DNA of 64,000 nucleotides. Source: Fen-183 sp036504335 (lineage in GTDB: Bacteria; Acidobacteriota; Thermoanaerobaculia; UBA5066). Each line of letters opens with the position of its first letter. Position 1 is the first letter of the stretch. The stretch covers positions 152,018 through 216,017 of the forward strand of contig DASXVJ010000035.1 in the NCBI GenBank assembly GCA_036504335.1, written 5' to 3'. This document shows positions 7,109-15,212 of this stretch, piece by piece. The position numbers were made by a program, and so were the translations under genes. Below the pieces are notes generated by a model. That model had not been told where the DNA came from. It did no database searches and worked only from the letters and a program-made list of their open reading frames with translations.

Positions 7109-7981
7109 ATGGGAAACGAAGCCGAGGCCCGGCTGGCCGCTCGACCCGGCCCCCCGCCGATCATCTCGGCAGAGGCGCTCGGCCAAGCCTTCGCGTCCGA
7201 GTTGGATCTGATCCTCCTCGACGCCCGTGGGAGAGCCGGCTACGACGCCGGCCACCTGATCGGGGCCCGGCACGTGGATCCGCAGAGGCATCTGAGCTCC
7301 GCGTCGGCGCCGGGAGCGGATCCGATGACGGGAGGGCGCCACCCTCTTCCCGACGCCGGAGTCTGGCGCGTGACGCTCGGCATGCTCGGCGTCTCCCCGG
7401 CGTCCCTCGTCGTCACCTGCGACGACCAGTCGGGTGCGAACGCGGCCGCCCGCGCGTGGTGGATGCTGCGCGGCGTCGGGCATCGGCGCGTTTGCGTCCT
7501 CGACGGCGGAATTCCGGCGGCCCGGGATGCGGGTTTCCCGGTGACCGACGCGGTTCCCGCCTTCGAGTCCGGACCGCCGTACCCCGGCCGCGGGTGGAAC
7601 GGAAGGACCGTCGACATCGACGCGGTCGACCGGCTCCGGGCGGACGCGAGGTGGACCGTCCTGGACGTGAGAAGCCGCGAACGCTTCGCGGGCGAGGCCG
7701 AGCCCATCGACCCGGTTGCGGGCCACATCCCGGGAGCGGTCAATCTTCCGTTCTCGGAGAATCTCCTCGACGGCCGATTCAAAAGCCCGGAAGGTCTCCG
7801 CGCGATCTACGAGAGGCTGCTCGGGGGGCGGCGCAGCGACCACCTGATCGTCCACTGCGGCTTCGGCGTCACGGCCTGCCACACGCTCCTCGCCCTCGAA
7901 CACGCGGGCCTTCCCGGCGCCGCCCTGTACGTCGGGAGCTGGAGCGAGTGGTGCCGGAGCCGAAGGGCGGGCACCTCGTGA
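7109..7981 (+). CDS. thiosulfate/3-mercaptopyruvate-type sulfurtransferase (tandem rhodanese)
   Basis: 290 residues with two rhodanese domains. The N-terminal one (LILLDARGRAGYDAGHLIGA) lacks a catalytic Cys loop. The C-terminal one has the active loop HCGFGVTACH and the ending GLPGAALYVGSWSEW, typical of functional enzymes that move sulfane sulfur to cyanide, thiols or proteins. The start at 7109 is chosen because the -10 box TATTAT ends at 7101; an in-frame ATG at 7100 would lie upstream of the predicted transcript start. Member of the TetR regulon, which adds sulfur transfer to the two acetyltransferases. Confidence 0.9.
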   Translation: MGNEAEARLAARPGPPPIISAEALGQAFASELDLILLDARGRAGYDAGHLIGARHVDPQRHLSSASAPGADPMTGGRHPLPDAGVWRVTLGMLGVSPASLVVTCDDQSGANAAARAWWMLRGVGHRRVCVLDGGIPAARDAGFPVTDAVPAFESGPPYPGRGWNGRTVDIDAVDRLRADARWTVLDVRSRERFAGEAEPIDPVAGHIPGAVNLPFSENLLDGRFKSPEGLRAIYERLLGGRRSDHLIVHCGFGVTACHTLLALEHAGLPGAALYVGSWSEWCRSRRAGTS

Positions 7982-8041
7982 GAGCACGGCGAAGCGAAGG
8001 TCAAAATGGCCTCAAGGGCGGCGCATTCGACGTCCGGGACC

Positions 8042-8047
8042 TACATT
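8042..8047 (+). promoter_or_regulatory. -10 box (TACATT) of a leaderless gene
   Basis: Six bases separate it from the GTG at 8054. No convincing -35 is visible. Confidence 0.45.
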
Positions 8048-8053
8048 GGCCGG

Positions 8054-8662
8054 GTGAAACGCCTTCTGCCAGCCTTCTTCCTCGTGATCGCCCTGCCCGC
8101 CGCGGCCCAGCAGAAGATCCCGGCCGCCGAGCAGCACCTGACGGCGCCGTCCGCGCCCGGCCAGGCCAACAAGGAAATCGTCGCCCAGCCGGGCGCGACG
8201 CTGAGTCAGGCGAGTTGTGGTCGGGTCCTGCAGGGAGAGCCGGTCCAGCGCCCGGCGGTCAGATCGGCGGCGGCCGCCCGGGCCGGTTCGTGGGCGCCTC
8301 CTGCCGGAGGATCCGGCGAGGGTTTCCATGTTCCGCCTCCCTCTCCCGCCGACTCCGAGCCCACGGGGCCCCCCCTCGTCGAATCCGCGTACCTCACTCT
8401 GCGCGGCACGCTCGCGTCGTTCGACAAGGGACTCGTGACGATCGTGGACCGCAACGGACGCTCCCGGACGGTGCCGCTCGCGCGCGGCGCGCGCGTGGAC
8501 GGCGGGCTGAAGGCCGGCGACCTCGTGACCCTGCGCGTCCCGCTGGAAGACGACCCGGCGAACAAGGCCGCGAGCCGCGTCGAGAGGCAGAAGGCCGCCG
8601 CGCCGCCCGCGATGTCGTCGACGTCGTCGAAGTTCGCGCAAGCGCAAACCAGCGCGCGTTGA
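8054..8662 (+). CDS. secreted protein with OB/DUF5666-like C-terminal domain
   Basis: 202 residues from GTG 8054, chosen because it opens a clean signal peptide (VKRLLPAFFLVIALPAAAQQ) and has a -10 box six bases upstream; an in-frame upstream start at 8006 would bury the signal peptide. A low-complexity Pro/Ala region follows. Then a small beta domain, LTLRGTLASFDKGLVTIVDR...GLKAGDLVTLRVP, resembles metal- or nucleic-acid-independent OB-like DUF5666 modules. It ends in SSKFAQAQTSAR, nearly repeated at the ORF at 2322. A related small secreted protein is encoded at 20531. Function unknown. Confidence 0.7.
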   Translation: MKRLLPAFFLVIALPAAAQQKIPAAEQHLTAPSAPGQANKEIVAQPGATLSQASCGRVLQGEPVQRPAVRSAAAARAGSWAPPAGGSGEGFHVPPPSPADSEPTGPPLVESAYLTLRGTLASFDKGLVTIVDRNGRSRTVPLARGARVDGGLKAGDLVTLRVPLEDDPANKAASRVERQKAAAPPAMSSTSSKFAQAQTSAR

Positions 8663-8675
8663 GGCCGGGAAAGAC

Positions 8676-8751
<76 letters not shown>

Positions 8752-8827
8752 TCTCTTCCGAAGGGACGGGGAGTGTAGGCGGAGGGGTTCCGGGCGTCAA
8801 GAACGCGGCTTTTCGCCGTGTCTCTCC

Positions 8828-9982
8828 TCAGCGCGGCTCGAGCCCGATCTCGAAGTCCGCGGACGGCGCCGCCGCGTCGCGGGCCGCGGCCTTGGCCTGG
8901 GCCTCCGCGGGATGCGCGATCGGCTCGAAGACCATGCCGCGAACGAAGGCGTCGAGCCGCGGGTCAGCGGCGCCCGCGCCCACCCGCGAGAGGGCCGTCA
9001 CGTGGCCCGAGGCGTCGAGCGTGACGCGGTACACGGCGGCCCCGCGCGCGGGCGGCGGGTTGTCGGGCGCGCGGCGGAGAGACCAGCGGCGCACGGCGTC
9101 GCCGCGCACGGAGACGGTCCAGCCGCGCGGGGCGCGGCTCTCCCCGTCCCGGACGGACGCGCCCTCGGCCTGAACGAGCGCAGGGGCGGCGGCCGGCGCA
9201 GCCGGAGCGGGGGCGGACGCCGCGAGCGTTCCCGAGTTCGTCACCTTCGCAGGCGCCTGCTGGCGGACGGCGTCGAGCGCGCCGGCCTCGTCGCGGTCGG
9301 CGCGCTGCTTCGGCGCGACCTGGGCGAGAACCGGGGCGTCGGCCGCGATCGCGACCTCGTTCTGCCGCGCGCCCTCGAGCTTCGCCATGCCCTTCTTGTC
9401 GCCCGCCACGGCGCTTACCGGCGCTTCGCTCGCGTCCGCTTTCCGGCGCGCGTCGGCCTCCGGCGCGAACGCCTTTTCCTTCGCGAGGTCCTTCGCGGCT
9501 TCATTCGCTCGCTCTCGCGGGGGTTTCGCTTCGGCGACGAGAGCCTGGGGAGCCGGAGAGGCGGGCGTGGCCGCGTCGTAGAGGTAGACGTCCACCGGGC
9601 CCTCCGCGAGGCGCTTCGGCGCCGGGCGGAGGATTGCAATCGACGCGCCGACGATGCCGAGGATGACGAGCGCGGCCTTCGCGAAACCGGGCGCCGGGAA
9701 GAACCCGATGCGTCCGCCGATCGATCCGGGGCGCCCGCGTTCGGCGACGTTCCCGCTCACGCGGGTCGCGAGGGCGAAGGGCGTCGCGGGCTCCGGCAGG
9801 GCCTTCACGTCCGCGACGAGCGCGGCGAGCCCGGCCTTGCGGCGGGCGGCGGCGGGGTCGAGGGCAACGAGACGTTCGAGCTGCTGCTCCTCCTCCGGCG
9901 AGAGGTCGCCGTCGAGGGAGCGCGAGATGAGGAGGTCGAGCTCCTCCTCGGAAAGACGCGGGACGTCGGGACGGGCGCTCAC
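8828..9982 (-). CDS. anti-sigma-factor-like membrane protein with TonB-like C-terminus
   Basis: 384 residues. The N-terminal 60 residues (LSEEELDLLISRSLDGDLSP) look like the sigma-binding region of anti-sigma factors but lack the zinc-finger His/Cys set. One membrane segment follows (AALVILGIVGASIAILRP, near residue 115-135), then a long Ala/Lys/Glu-rich periplasmic linker and a C-terminal domain (AVYRVTLDASGHVTALSRV...FVRGMVFEP) resembling energy-transducing TonB C-termini. The GTG start overlaps the ECF sigma stop as GTGA, so the pair is translationally coupled and this is probably the cognate regulator of that sigma factor. Confidence 0.8.
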   Translation of the reverse strand: MSARPDVPRLSEEELDLLISRSLDGDLSPEEEQQLERLVALDPAAARRKAGLAALVADVKALPEPATPFALATRVSGNVAERGRPGSIGGRIGFFPAPGFAKAALVILGIVGASIAILRPAPKRLAEGPVDVYLYDAATPASPAPQALVAEAKPPRERANEAAKDLAKEKAFAPEADARRKADASEAPVSAVAGDKKGMAKLEGARQNEVAIAADAPVLAQVAPKQRADRDEAGALDAVRQQAPAKVTNSGTLAASAPAPAAPAAAPALVQAEGASVRDGESRAPRGWTVSVRGDAVRRWSLRRAPDNPPPARGAAVYRVTLDASGHVTALSRVGAGAADPRLDAFVRGMVFEPIAHPAEAQAKAAARDAAAPSADFEIGLEPR

Positions 9983-10635
9983 GAGAGTTTCTCCTTCAGC
10001 AGGGCGCGCCCGCGCGCGAGGCGGCTCCGCACGGTTCCGACCGGAACGCCGAGCACCTCGGCGACTTCCTCGTACGAGAGACCTTCGAGGTCGCGCAGGA
10101 CGACCGCCGCGCGGAACTCGTCGGGCAGGGCGGCGACGGCCGCGCGCAGGCGGCGGCGTCGGTCGGTGAGGAGCGCGTTCTCCTCGGGGGACAGCGCGGG
10201 GTCGGCGGCGTCGTCGAGGGACGCGAAAACGTCGCCCTCGCGCGTCTTCCCGGGCGTGAACACCGCGCGGAGGCGCGCGAGCCGCCCGTGCCGGGCGCGC
10301 GCCCGGTTGAGGGCGATCGCGTAGAGCCACGTCTTGAGGCTGGCCTCGCCGCGGAAGCGCTCGAGCCCGTGGTACGCGCGGAGGAACGTCTCCTGGACGA
10401 CGTCCTCGGCTTCCGAGGGTCCGACGAGGCGGGCCGCGAGCGAGAAGACCATGCCCGAGTAGTGGCGAACGATCTGCTCGAACCCGAGAACGTCCCCCGA
10501 GAGGAAGCGGCTGAGGGCCCGCTCGTCGCCGGGCCAGTCCCGGTCGCTGGCGTGGATCGAGGCGCTCACGGGCGCGATTCTCGCACCCGCGTCGTTCGCC
10601 CGGGAGGCTTCGAAGGCGAGGATTCGCGCCGGCAC
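9979..10635 (-). CDS. ECF-type RNA polymerase sigma factor (sigma-70 family)
   Basis: 218 residues. Region 2 is visible as FEQIVRHYSGMVFSLAARLV followed by EAEDVVQETFLRAYHGLERF, and region 4 as LPDEFRAAVVLRDLEGLSYE with the helix-turn-helix EVLGVPVGTVRSRLARGRALL. It probably controls a stimulus-dependent regulon with the membrane anti-sigma factor encoded immediately downstream (GTGA overlap). The GTG at 10635 has GGAGA seven bases upstream; a second in-frame GTG at 10569 is possible. Confidence 0.95.
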   Translation of the reverse strand: MPARILAFEASRANDAGARIAPVSASIHASDRDWPGDERALSRFLSGDVLGFEQIVRHYSGMVFSLAARLVGPSEAEDVVQETFLRAYHGLERFRGEASLKTWLYAIALNRARARHGRLARLRAVFTPGKTREGDVFASLDDAADPALSPEENALLTDRRRRLRAAVAALPDEFRAAVVLRDLEGLSYEEVAEVLGVPVGTVRSRLARGRALLKEKLS

Positions 10636-10702
10636 GTCATGGTCTCCAGCGGGTTGGACCCCCGCGGGAGCGGAAAGTTCCCGGCCAGCCGTTCCCTCTC
10701 TG

Positions 10703-12727
10703 CTACTCCTTTCCTTCCGCCTCCAGCGCCGCCTCGGCCGCCCGGAACATGGGTTTGGCCGAGAGGGGCTCCCCCGTCGCGTTCTTCATCCAGAGATCGG
10801 GGGTTACGGAGCCGAACGTCGCGACGCGCTCGAACTCCTCGCCGAGGGGCCGGCCGGACTTCTCGAAGCGCTCCTCGACCTGGTTTGCGATGAGGTGGCC
10901 GAGGACGTAGTCGGGGAGGTAGAGGAAGTAACCGACCATGTGGGAGTAGACGCCGGGCAGCGTCGCGTCCTTCCCGCCGAGGACCGGTGCGTACCAGCGG
11001 TTCCAGACGTCCCGCGAGATGGCGACCGTCGCGTCTTTCAGCGTCGCGGGAGTGGCGTCGGGATGGTCGTACATCCAGTGCCAGACCCGCATGTCGACGA
11101 GCGCGGGCCCGGCGATCTCCCACGTCTGCCAGAGCTCGTTCAGAGACCGGAGCCGCTTCGCTTCGGCCCCGGGAGCCGGCAGGCCGAGGAGCTGAAGGTC
11201 CCGGGCCTGGAAGACGAACGCGAGCGCCTCGGTGAACGCGTTGTTCGGCACGCCCGCGAGGAGCCAGTGGTCGACCTCGTAGAGCGAGAAGAGCTGCTCG
11301 ACGTTGTGGCCCATCTCGTGGACGGCGATGTTGTAGCCCTTGTAGTCCATGCCGCCCGGTTCGACGCGCGTGCGCAGGTGCGGAAAGTCGCCTTTTCTCT
11401 GCGCGCCGAGGGCGTGGCCCGAGCCGCGCGACGGGTCGACGACGATCCGGTCCGCCAGCCAGCGGGCCTTGTCCTTCGTAAAGCCGAGACCCTCGAAGAG
11501 GCGCGGCAGGTCGGCCTTGTAGGCCTCGGCCGTCGGGTACTTCGCCTTCGTGAGCGCGTCGAGCTCGCCTTCGGGGTGCTCGGCGCGCGGGCGGAAGCCG
11601 TCGTACCAGACGTCGAACGGCTCGAGCCTGCGGCCGAGGCGCTTCTCGATCACGGACGCGATGCGCGGGATCAGCGGAGAGGACAGGATCTCGGTGAACA
11701 GCGCCTCGACGCGCGCCTCGGGAATCTCGCGGTCCACGTCGAACCGGCGGCGGATGAGCGTGGGCTCGGTCGGGGAATACGGGTCCGCGGCGCGCGCCGC
11801 CCGGAAGCACGCGAGGAGCCTTGCGTAGCGCGTGTCCGGCTCGCGGTCCGCGCCCGCGCTCCTGTGCCGTCCGCCGGCCTCCACCTCCGCCGGCGGCGCC
11901 GCCGTGACCGCGTTCGTGAACGGGTCCCAGTCGACCGAGGGATTGTCGACGACCGCCGCGGGGATCGACTGCGTCACGATGCGGTCCATGACCTTCGCGA
12001 CGAGGCGCTGCTTCGGCAGGCCGTCCTTCGACGCGTAGTTCGCCTTGATCTCGTCACGGAGGTTCCAGTGCGAGAGGAGCTTCAGGCCCTTCGGCCAGAG
12101 CCTCGTCCCCTTCGCGTCCACGACGTGGTGCATCCAGACGTTGTACTCGGCGATGTAGAGCTCGGCGTCCGCCGCGGCCTGCGCGAGCCCCTGTGCGACG
12201 TCCGCCGGGACGCGCGTCTCGAAGCGGCGCGCGAGGCGCGCCTCGGCCCACTGCCGCCGCGTCCACGCTCCGCCCTTCTCGATCCGCTCCTCGAGGGTCG
12301 AGAGCGGGAAGTTCAGCAGCGCGACGAACGCGATCTTCTGCGCGAAGAGGTCCTCGCCGACGTGGGAAGAGGGCTCCCACGCGCCGAAGAGCCGGTCGAC
12401 GGGGAGGATCGGCCCCGTCTCGATGACGGTCCGCCGCGAGAGGTCGCGGCCGATCTCGTGCATGTGCCCGTCCAGCGACTCGAGGTTCTCCTCGAAGCGC
12501 ACGAGGAGGCCGTCCAGGACCTTCGGGTCGGACGCGAAGTTCTCCTTCGCGAACGCCACGAAGGCCGCGCCGTCGCCGTCGGAGGCGCGCCAGAGGGACG
12601 CGGCCTGGCCGACGCCGCGTTCGATGCGCGGGCGCTGGGCCTCGCCGTGGGCCGCGAGGAGCGCGGTCCTGGCCTCGGAAACGGAAGTTGCGGAGAGGGC
12701 CATCGCGAAAAGCGTCGTGGCGATCAT
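10703..12727 (-). CDS. secreted M3-like zinc metallopeptidase
   Basis: 674 residues. N-terminal signal peptide (MIATTLFAMALSATSVSEA), then a mainly helical protein. The zinc motif is NIAVHEMGHNVEQLF, giving HExxH, with the downstream acidic helix NNAFTEALAFVF supplying a likely third ligand. Helical architecture and motif place it near the M3 oligopeptidase clan rather than a well-defined subfamily. The ATG at 12727 has TAGGAT exactly six bases upstream (12739-12734), suggesting a leaderless mRNA. It probably degrades peptides or a specific protein in the periplasm. Confidence 0.82.
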   Translation of the reverse strand: MIATTLFAMALSATSVSEARTALLAAHGEAQRPRIERGVGQAASLWRASDGDGAAFVAFAKENFASDPKVLDGLLVRFEENLESLDGHMHEIGRDLSRRTVIETGPILPVDRLFGAWEPSSHVGEDLFAQKIAFVALLNFPLSTLEERIEKGGAWTRRQWAEARLARRFETRVPADVAQGLAQAAADAELYIAEYNVWMHHVVDAKGTRLWPKGLKLLSHWNLRDEIKANYASKDGLPKQRLVAKVMDRIVTQSIPAAVVDNPSVDWDPFTNAVTAAPPAEVEAGGRHRSAGADREPDTRYARLLACFRAARAADPYSPTEPTLIRRRFDVDREIPEARVEALFTEILSSPLIPRIASVIEKRLGRRLEPFDVWYDGFRPRAEHPEGELDALTKAKYPTAEAYKADLPRLFEGLGFTKDKARWLADRIVVDPSRGSGHALGAQRKGDFPHLRTRVEPGGMDYKGYNIAVHEMGHNVEQLFSLYEVDHWLLAGVPNNAFTEALAFVFQARDLQLLGLPAPGAEAKRLRSLNELWQTWEIAGPALVDMRVWHWMYDHPDATPATLKDATVAISRDVWNRWYAPVLGGKDATLPGVYSHMVGYFLYLPDYVLGHLIANQVEERFEKSGRPLGEEFERVATFGSVTPDLWMKNATGEPLSAKPMFRAAEAALEAEGKE

Positions 12728-12733
12728 CCGCCG

Positions 12734-12739
12734 ATCCTA
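12734..12739 (-). promoter_or_regulatory. -10 box (TAGGAT) of a leaderless gene
   Basis: Minus-strand TAGGAT ends six bases before the metallopeptidase ATG at 12727; no good -35. Confidence 0.45.
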
Positions 12740-13177
12740 TCGGAGGAGCGCCTCCCGCGTGACCGCGTGGCGATGCGCGAACATGCGCTCGATGTCCGGG
12801 CGCACGAGGAGGACGTCGAAGAGGCGGCCGCCGAAATGCGCGAGCGGGACCTCGTACGTCACGCGATCGACGAGGCGGCCGTCCGTGAAGAGGTGCTCGT
12901 GCCGCCAGGACGCGAACGGCCCCTTCTCCTGAACGTCGACAAAGCGGGCCGGAGGCGCCCATTCGTCGATGAGGGAGACCCACGTCAGCCCGACTCCGAA
13001 CTGCTTCACCCGGATCACGACGCGGGCCCCCGCGCCCATCACCGCGGGCCGATCCACGACGCGGATCTCCTTGCCGGGAGGCGTGAGGCTCTCGAGGACG
13101 CGCGGGTCGCCGTGGAAATCCCAGATTGCGCGCTGCGTCACGCCGGGCAAGTCGAGGGCGAATTCGAGGGCCGGCAT
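12737..13177 (-). CDS. SRPBCC family protein
   Basis: 146 residues from the ATG at 13177 (MPALEFALDLPGVTQRAIWD). The pattern PGVTQRAIWDFHGDPRVLESLTPP followed by beta strands and a long C-terminal helix with FDVLLVRPDIERMFAHR is typical of cyclase/dehydrase-like SRPBCC proteins that often sit beside NAD-dependent epimerases. No catalytic residues can be assigned. It lies upstream of, and in the same direction as, the metallopeptidase, with nine bases separating the genes. The longer upstream frame overlaps the region in front of the RRM gene and is unlikely. Confidence 0.75.
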   Translation of the reverse strand: MPALEFALDLPGVTQRAIWDFHGDPRVLESLTPPGKEIRVVDRPAVMGAGARVVIRVKQFGVGLTWVSLIDEWAPPARFVDVQEKGPFASWRHEHLFTDGRLVDRVTYEVPLAHFGGRLFDVLLVRPDIERMFAHRHAVTREALLR

Positions 13178-13329
13178 TTGACTTTCGCTTTTTCCGATGC
13201 TGTCATATTCCGAGTCGAGAAGGATCGCCCCGCCGCCGTTCACCTCCCCACCATCTTCAGGCCCCGCTGGCCGCGCACGCGGTCCGCACAACCGTATCTG
13301 AATAGAAAGTAAGAATAGGACTCGTTCTC

Positions 13330-13647
13330 ATGAAGCTCTACGTTGGAAACCTCCCCTACTCCGTCAACGACAACGTCCTCCGCTCCACGTTCGAGGCTTA
13401 CGGCGCCGTCGAGTCGGCGCGCGTCATCTCCGACCGCGAGACCGGCCAGTCGAAAGGCTTCGGCTTCGTCGAGATGGCCGACGGAGACGCCCAGAAGGCC
13501 ATGAGCGCCCTGAACGGCCAGGAGCTCGACGGCCGCGCCCTGCGCGTCAACGAGGCCCGCCCGCAGGAGCCGCGCACCGGCGGCGGCGGCGGGGGCCGTG
13601 GTTACGGCGGCGGCGGCGGCGGCGGCTACGGCCGCGAGCGCTACTGA
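13330..13647 (+). CDS. RRM-type RNA-binding protein with Gly-rich tail
   Basis: 105 residues. One RNA recognition motif with RNP2 LYVGNL (residues 3-8) and RNP1 KGFGFVEM (about 43-50), followed by a Gly/Arg/Tyr-rich tail (GGGGGGRGYGGG), like the cold-induced RNA-binding proteins of cyanobacteria and other bacteria. It probably acts as an RNA chaperone or regulator under cold or stress. The upstream region 13290-13329 is unusually AT-rich and contains AATAGGA about ten bases before the ATG, suggesting a true 5' leader, unlike many neighbours. Confidence 0.93.
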   Translation: MKLYVGNLPYSVNDNVLRSTFEAYGAVESARVISDRETGQSKGFGFVEMADGDAQKAMSALNGQELDGRALRVNEARPQEPRTGGGGGGRGYGGGGGGGYGRERY

Positions 13648-13650
13648 CGC

Positions 13651-13679
13651 TTGACATCGAGCTCCGGCTTCTCTACCGT
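13651..13679 (+). promoter_or_regulatory. promoter of the metY-metX leader
   Basis: TTGACA (13651-13656), 17-base spacer, TACCGT (13674-13679). It lies four bases after the RRM stop and points at the leader peptide ATG nine bases downstream of the -10. Confidence 0.7.
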
Positions 13680-13688
13680 CCTCCGACC

Positions 13689-13784
13689 ATGACGGTCCGC
13701 TCCGCCTCCGCTGCGTCCTGCATGTGCATGTGCATGTGCATTCCTTGCGCCTCGCGCGAGGTGGACGGAGGCTCGACGACCTAA
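13689..13784 (+). CDS. Met/Cys-rich leader peptide of the metY-metX operon
   Basis: A 31-codon frame whose centre reads SCMCMCMCIPC: five Cys codons and three internal Met codons within ten positions (codons 11-20). It sits between a good promoter and an intrinsic terminator, upstream of genes for homocysteine/methionine synthesis. The ATG is only nine bases from the -10, so it is probably leaderless. Stalling on Cys or Met codons would place a ribosome against the CCTCGCGCGAGG hairpin at 13750-13761 and break the pairing of GCCTCCG (13704-13710) with CGGAGGC (13766-13772). This fits ribosome-mediated attenuation. Confidence 0.75.
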   Translation: MTVRSASAASCMCMCMCIPCASREVDGGSTT

Positions 13785-13828
13785 GCGTCCTCGAACCAAG
13801 CGGCCCGAGCCAGACTCGGAATCCCAAA

Positions 13829-13862
13829 CCGGCCCTCTCGCACGAGAGGGCCGGTTTTTTTT
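13829..13862 (+). terminator. intrinsic terminator acting as attenuator before metY
   Basis: Perfect 11-bp stem CCGGCCCTCTC / GAGAGGGCCGG with loop GCAC, followed by eight T. It lies 44 bases after the leader-peptide stop and 33 bases before the metY ATG. A smaller hairpin, CCGAG/CTCGG, is at 13805-13819. It may also end RRM transcripts. Confidence 0.9.
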
Positions 13863-13895
13863 GTCTGCAGATCGAAAACGACGAAGGAGAAGCCC

Positions 13896-15212
13896 ATGAG
13901 CACGACCGCCGCCGAACCGAAACCCCGTTACCGCCCCGGCACCCTCGCCGTCCACGCCGCGCAGGAGACGGCCGACCCGGCCACGAACGCCCGGGCCGTT
14001 CCGATCTACGCGACGACGTCGTACGTGTTCAACGGGCCGGACCACGCCGCGAGCCTGTTCGGACTGCGCGAGTTCGGCAACATCTACACGCGCCTCATGA
14101 ACCCCACGACGGACGTCTTTGAAAGGCGGATCGCCGAGCTCGAGGGCGGCGTCGCGGCCGTCGCGACGGCCAGCGGGCAGGCGGCGCAGACGCTCGCGCT
14201 CCTGAACCTCGCGCAGTCCGGCGACACGATCGTCTCGTCGTCCGCGCTCTACGGCGGCACGTTCACGCTCTTTCAGCACACGCTCCCCCGCCTCGGGATC
14301 CGGACGAAGTTCGTGGACGCGAACGACCCAAAGAAAGTCGCGGCCGCCATCGACGCGACGACGCGCGCCGTCTACGTCGAGACGATCGGCAACCCGAAGC
14401 TCGACGTGCCGGACTTCCGCGCCCTCGCGGACGTCGCCCACGCGGCGGGCGTCCCTCTCGTCGTCGACAACACGTTCGCGACGCCGCTCCTGTGCCGCCC
14501 GATCGAGCACGGGGCCGACGTCGTCGTCCAGTCGGCCACGAAGTGGATCGGCGGCCACGGGACCGCGATCGGGGGCGTCGTCGTGGACGGCGGAAACTTC
14601 GACTGGGGCTCGAATCCGCGGTTCAAGAGCTTCTACCGCGATCCCGAGCCCGCGTACCACGGCCTGTCCTTCGCCGAGTCCTTCGGCGCCGCCGCGTTCG
14701 CCGTGCGCCTGCGCGTGGTCCTCCTGCGCGACGTCGGCGCCTCGCTCTCCCCGTTCAACTCGTTCCTCTTCCTGCAGGGGATCGAGACGCTGCACCTGCG
14801 CATCCGGCGCCACTGCGAGAACGCCCTCGCGGTCGCGCGCTTCCTCGAGGCCCACCCGGCCGTGGCGTGGGTCCGCTACCCCGGCCTGCCGTCGCACCCG
14901 GCGCATGCGACCGCCGCGCGGTACCTCGAAGGCGGGTTCGGCGGCGTCCTCACGTTCGGCGTGAAGGGCGGCGAGGCCGAAGCCCGGGCCGTCATCAAGG
15001 AAGCGAAGCTCTTCTCGCTCGTCGCGAACGTCGGCGACGCCAAGAGCCTCGTGATCCATCCCTGGTCGACGACGCACGAGCAGCTCGCGCCGGAGGACCG
15101 GATCGTCGCGGGCGTCACGCCCGACCTCATCCGGCTCTCGGTCGGCATCGAGGACGCCGGGGACCTCACGGAGGATCTCGACCAGGCGCTCCGCAAGGCG
15201 GTGCGAACGTGA
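13896..15212 (+). CDS. metY: O-acetylhomoserine sulfhydrylase (O-acetylhomoserine aminocarboxypropyltransferase)
   Basis: PLP enzyme that makes homocysteine (or methionine) from O-acetylhomoserine and sulfide (or methanethiol). 438 residues, the usual length for MetY. The PLP lysine is Lys216 in SATKWIGGHG; other family blocks are YTRLMNPTTDVFE, ALYGGTFTLF and the C-terminal LIRLSVGIEDAGDL. The ATG follows AGGAGA at good spacing. The gene is downstream of a Met/Cys leader peptide and terminator and is coupled to metX by a GTGA overlap, so it should be repressed when sulfur amino acids are plentiful. Confidence 0.97.
   Translation: MSTTAAEPKPRYRPGTLAVHAAQETADPATNARAVPIYATTSYVFNGPDHAASLFGLREFGNIYTRLMNPTTDVFERRIAELEGGVAAVATASGQAAQTLALLNLAQSGDTIVSSSALYGGTFTLFQHTLPRLGIRTKFVDANDPKKVAAAIDATTRAVYVETIGNPKLDVPDFRALADVAHAAGVPLVVDNTFATPLLCRPIEHGADVVVQSATKWIGGHGTAIGGVVVDGGNFDWGSNPRFKSFYRDPEPAYHGLSFAESFGAAAFAVRLRVVLLRDVGASLSPFNSFLFLQGIETLHLRIRRHCENALAVARFLEAHPAVAWVRYPGLPSHPAHATAARYLEGGFGGVLTFGVKGGEAEARAVIKEAKLFSLVANVGDAKSLVIHPWSTTHEQLAPEDRIVAGVTPDLIRLSVGIEDAGDLTEDLDQALRKAVRT

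Noticed and set aside
10895..13312. 805-codon plus-strand frame opposite the metallopeptidase and SRPBCC genes
   Set aside because: Composition is low-complexity Arg/Glu/Val with no domain; the minus strand carries HExxH and a signal peptide.
13720..13742. TGCATG tandem repeat as a simple microsatellite
   Set aside because: It lies in frame within a short ORF placed between promoter and terminator ahead of Met genes, so a leader peptide explains it better; kept as the alternative in the finding.
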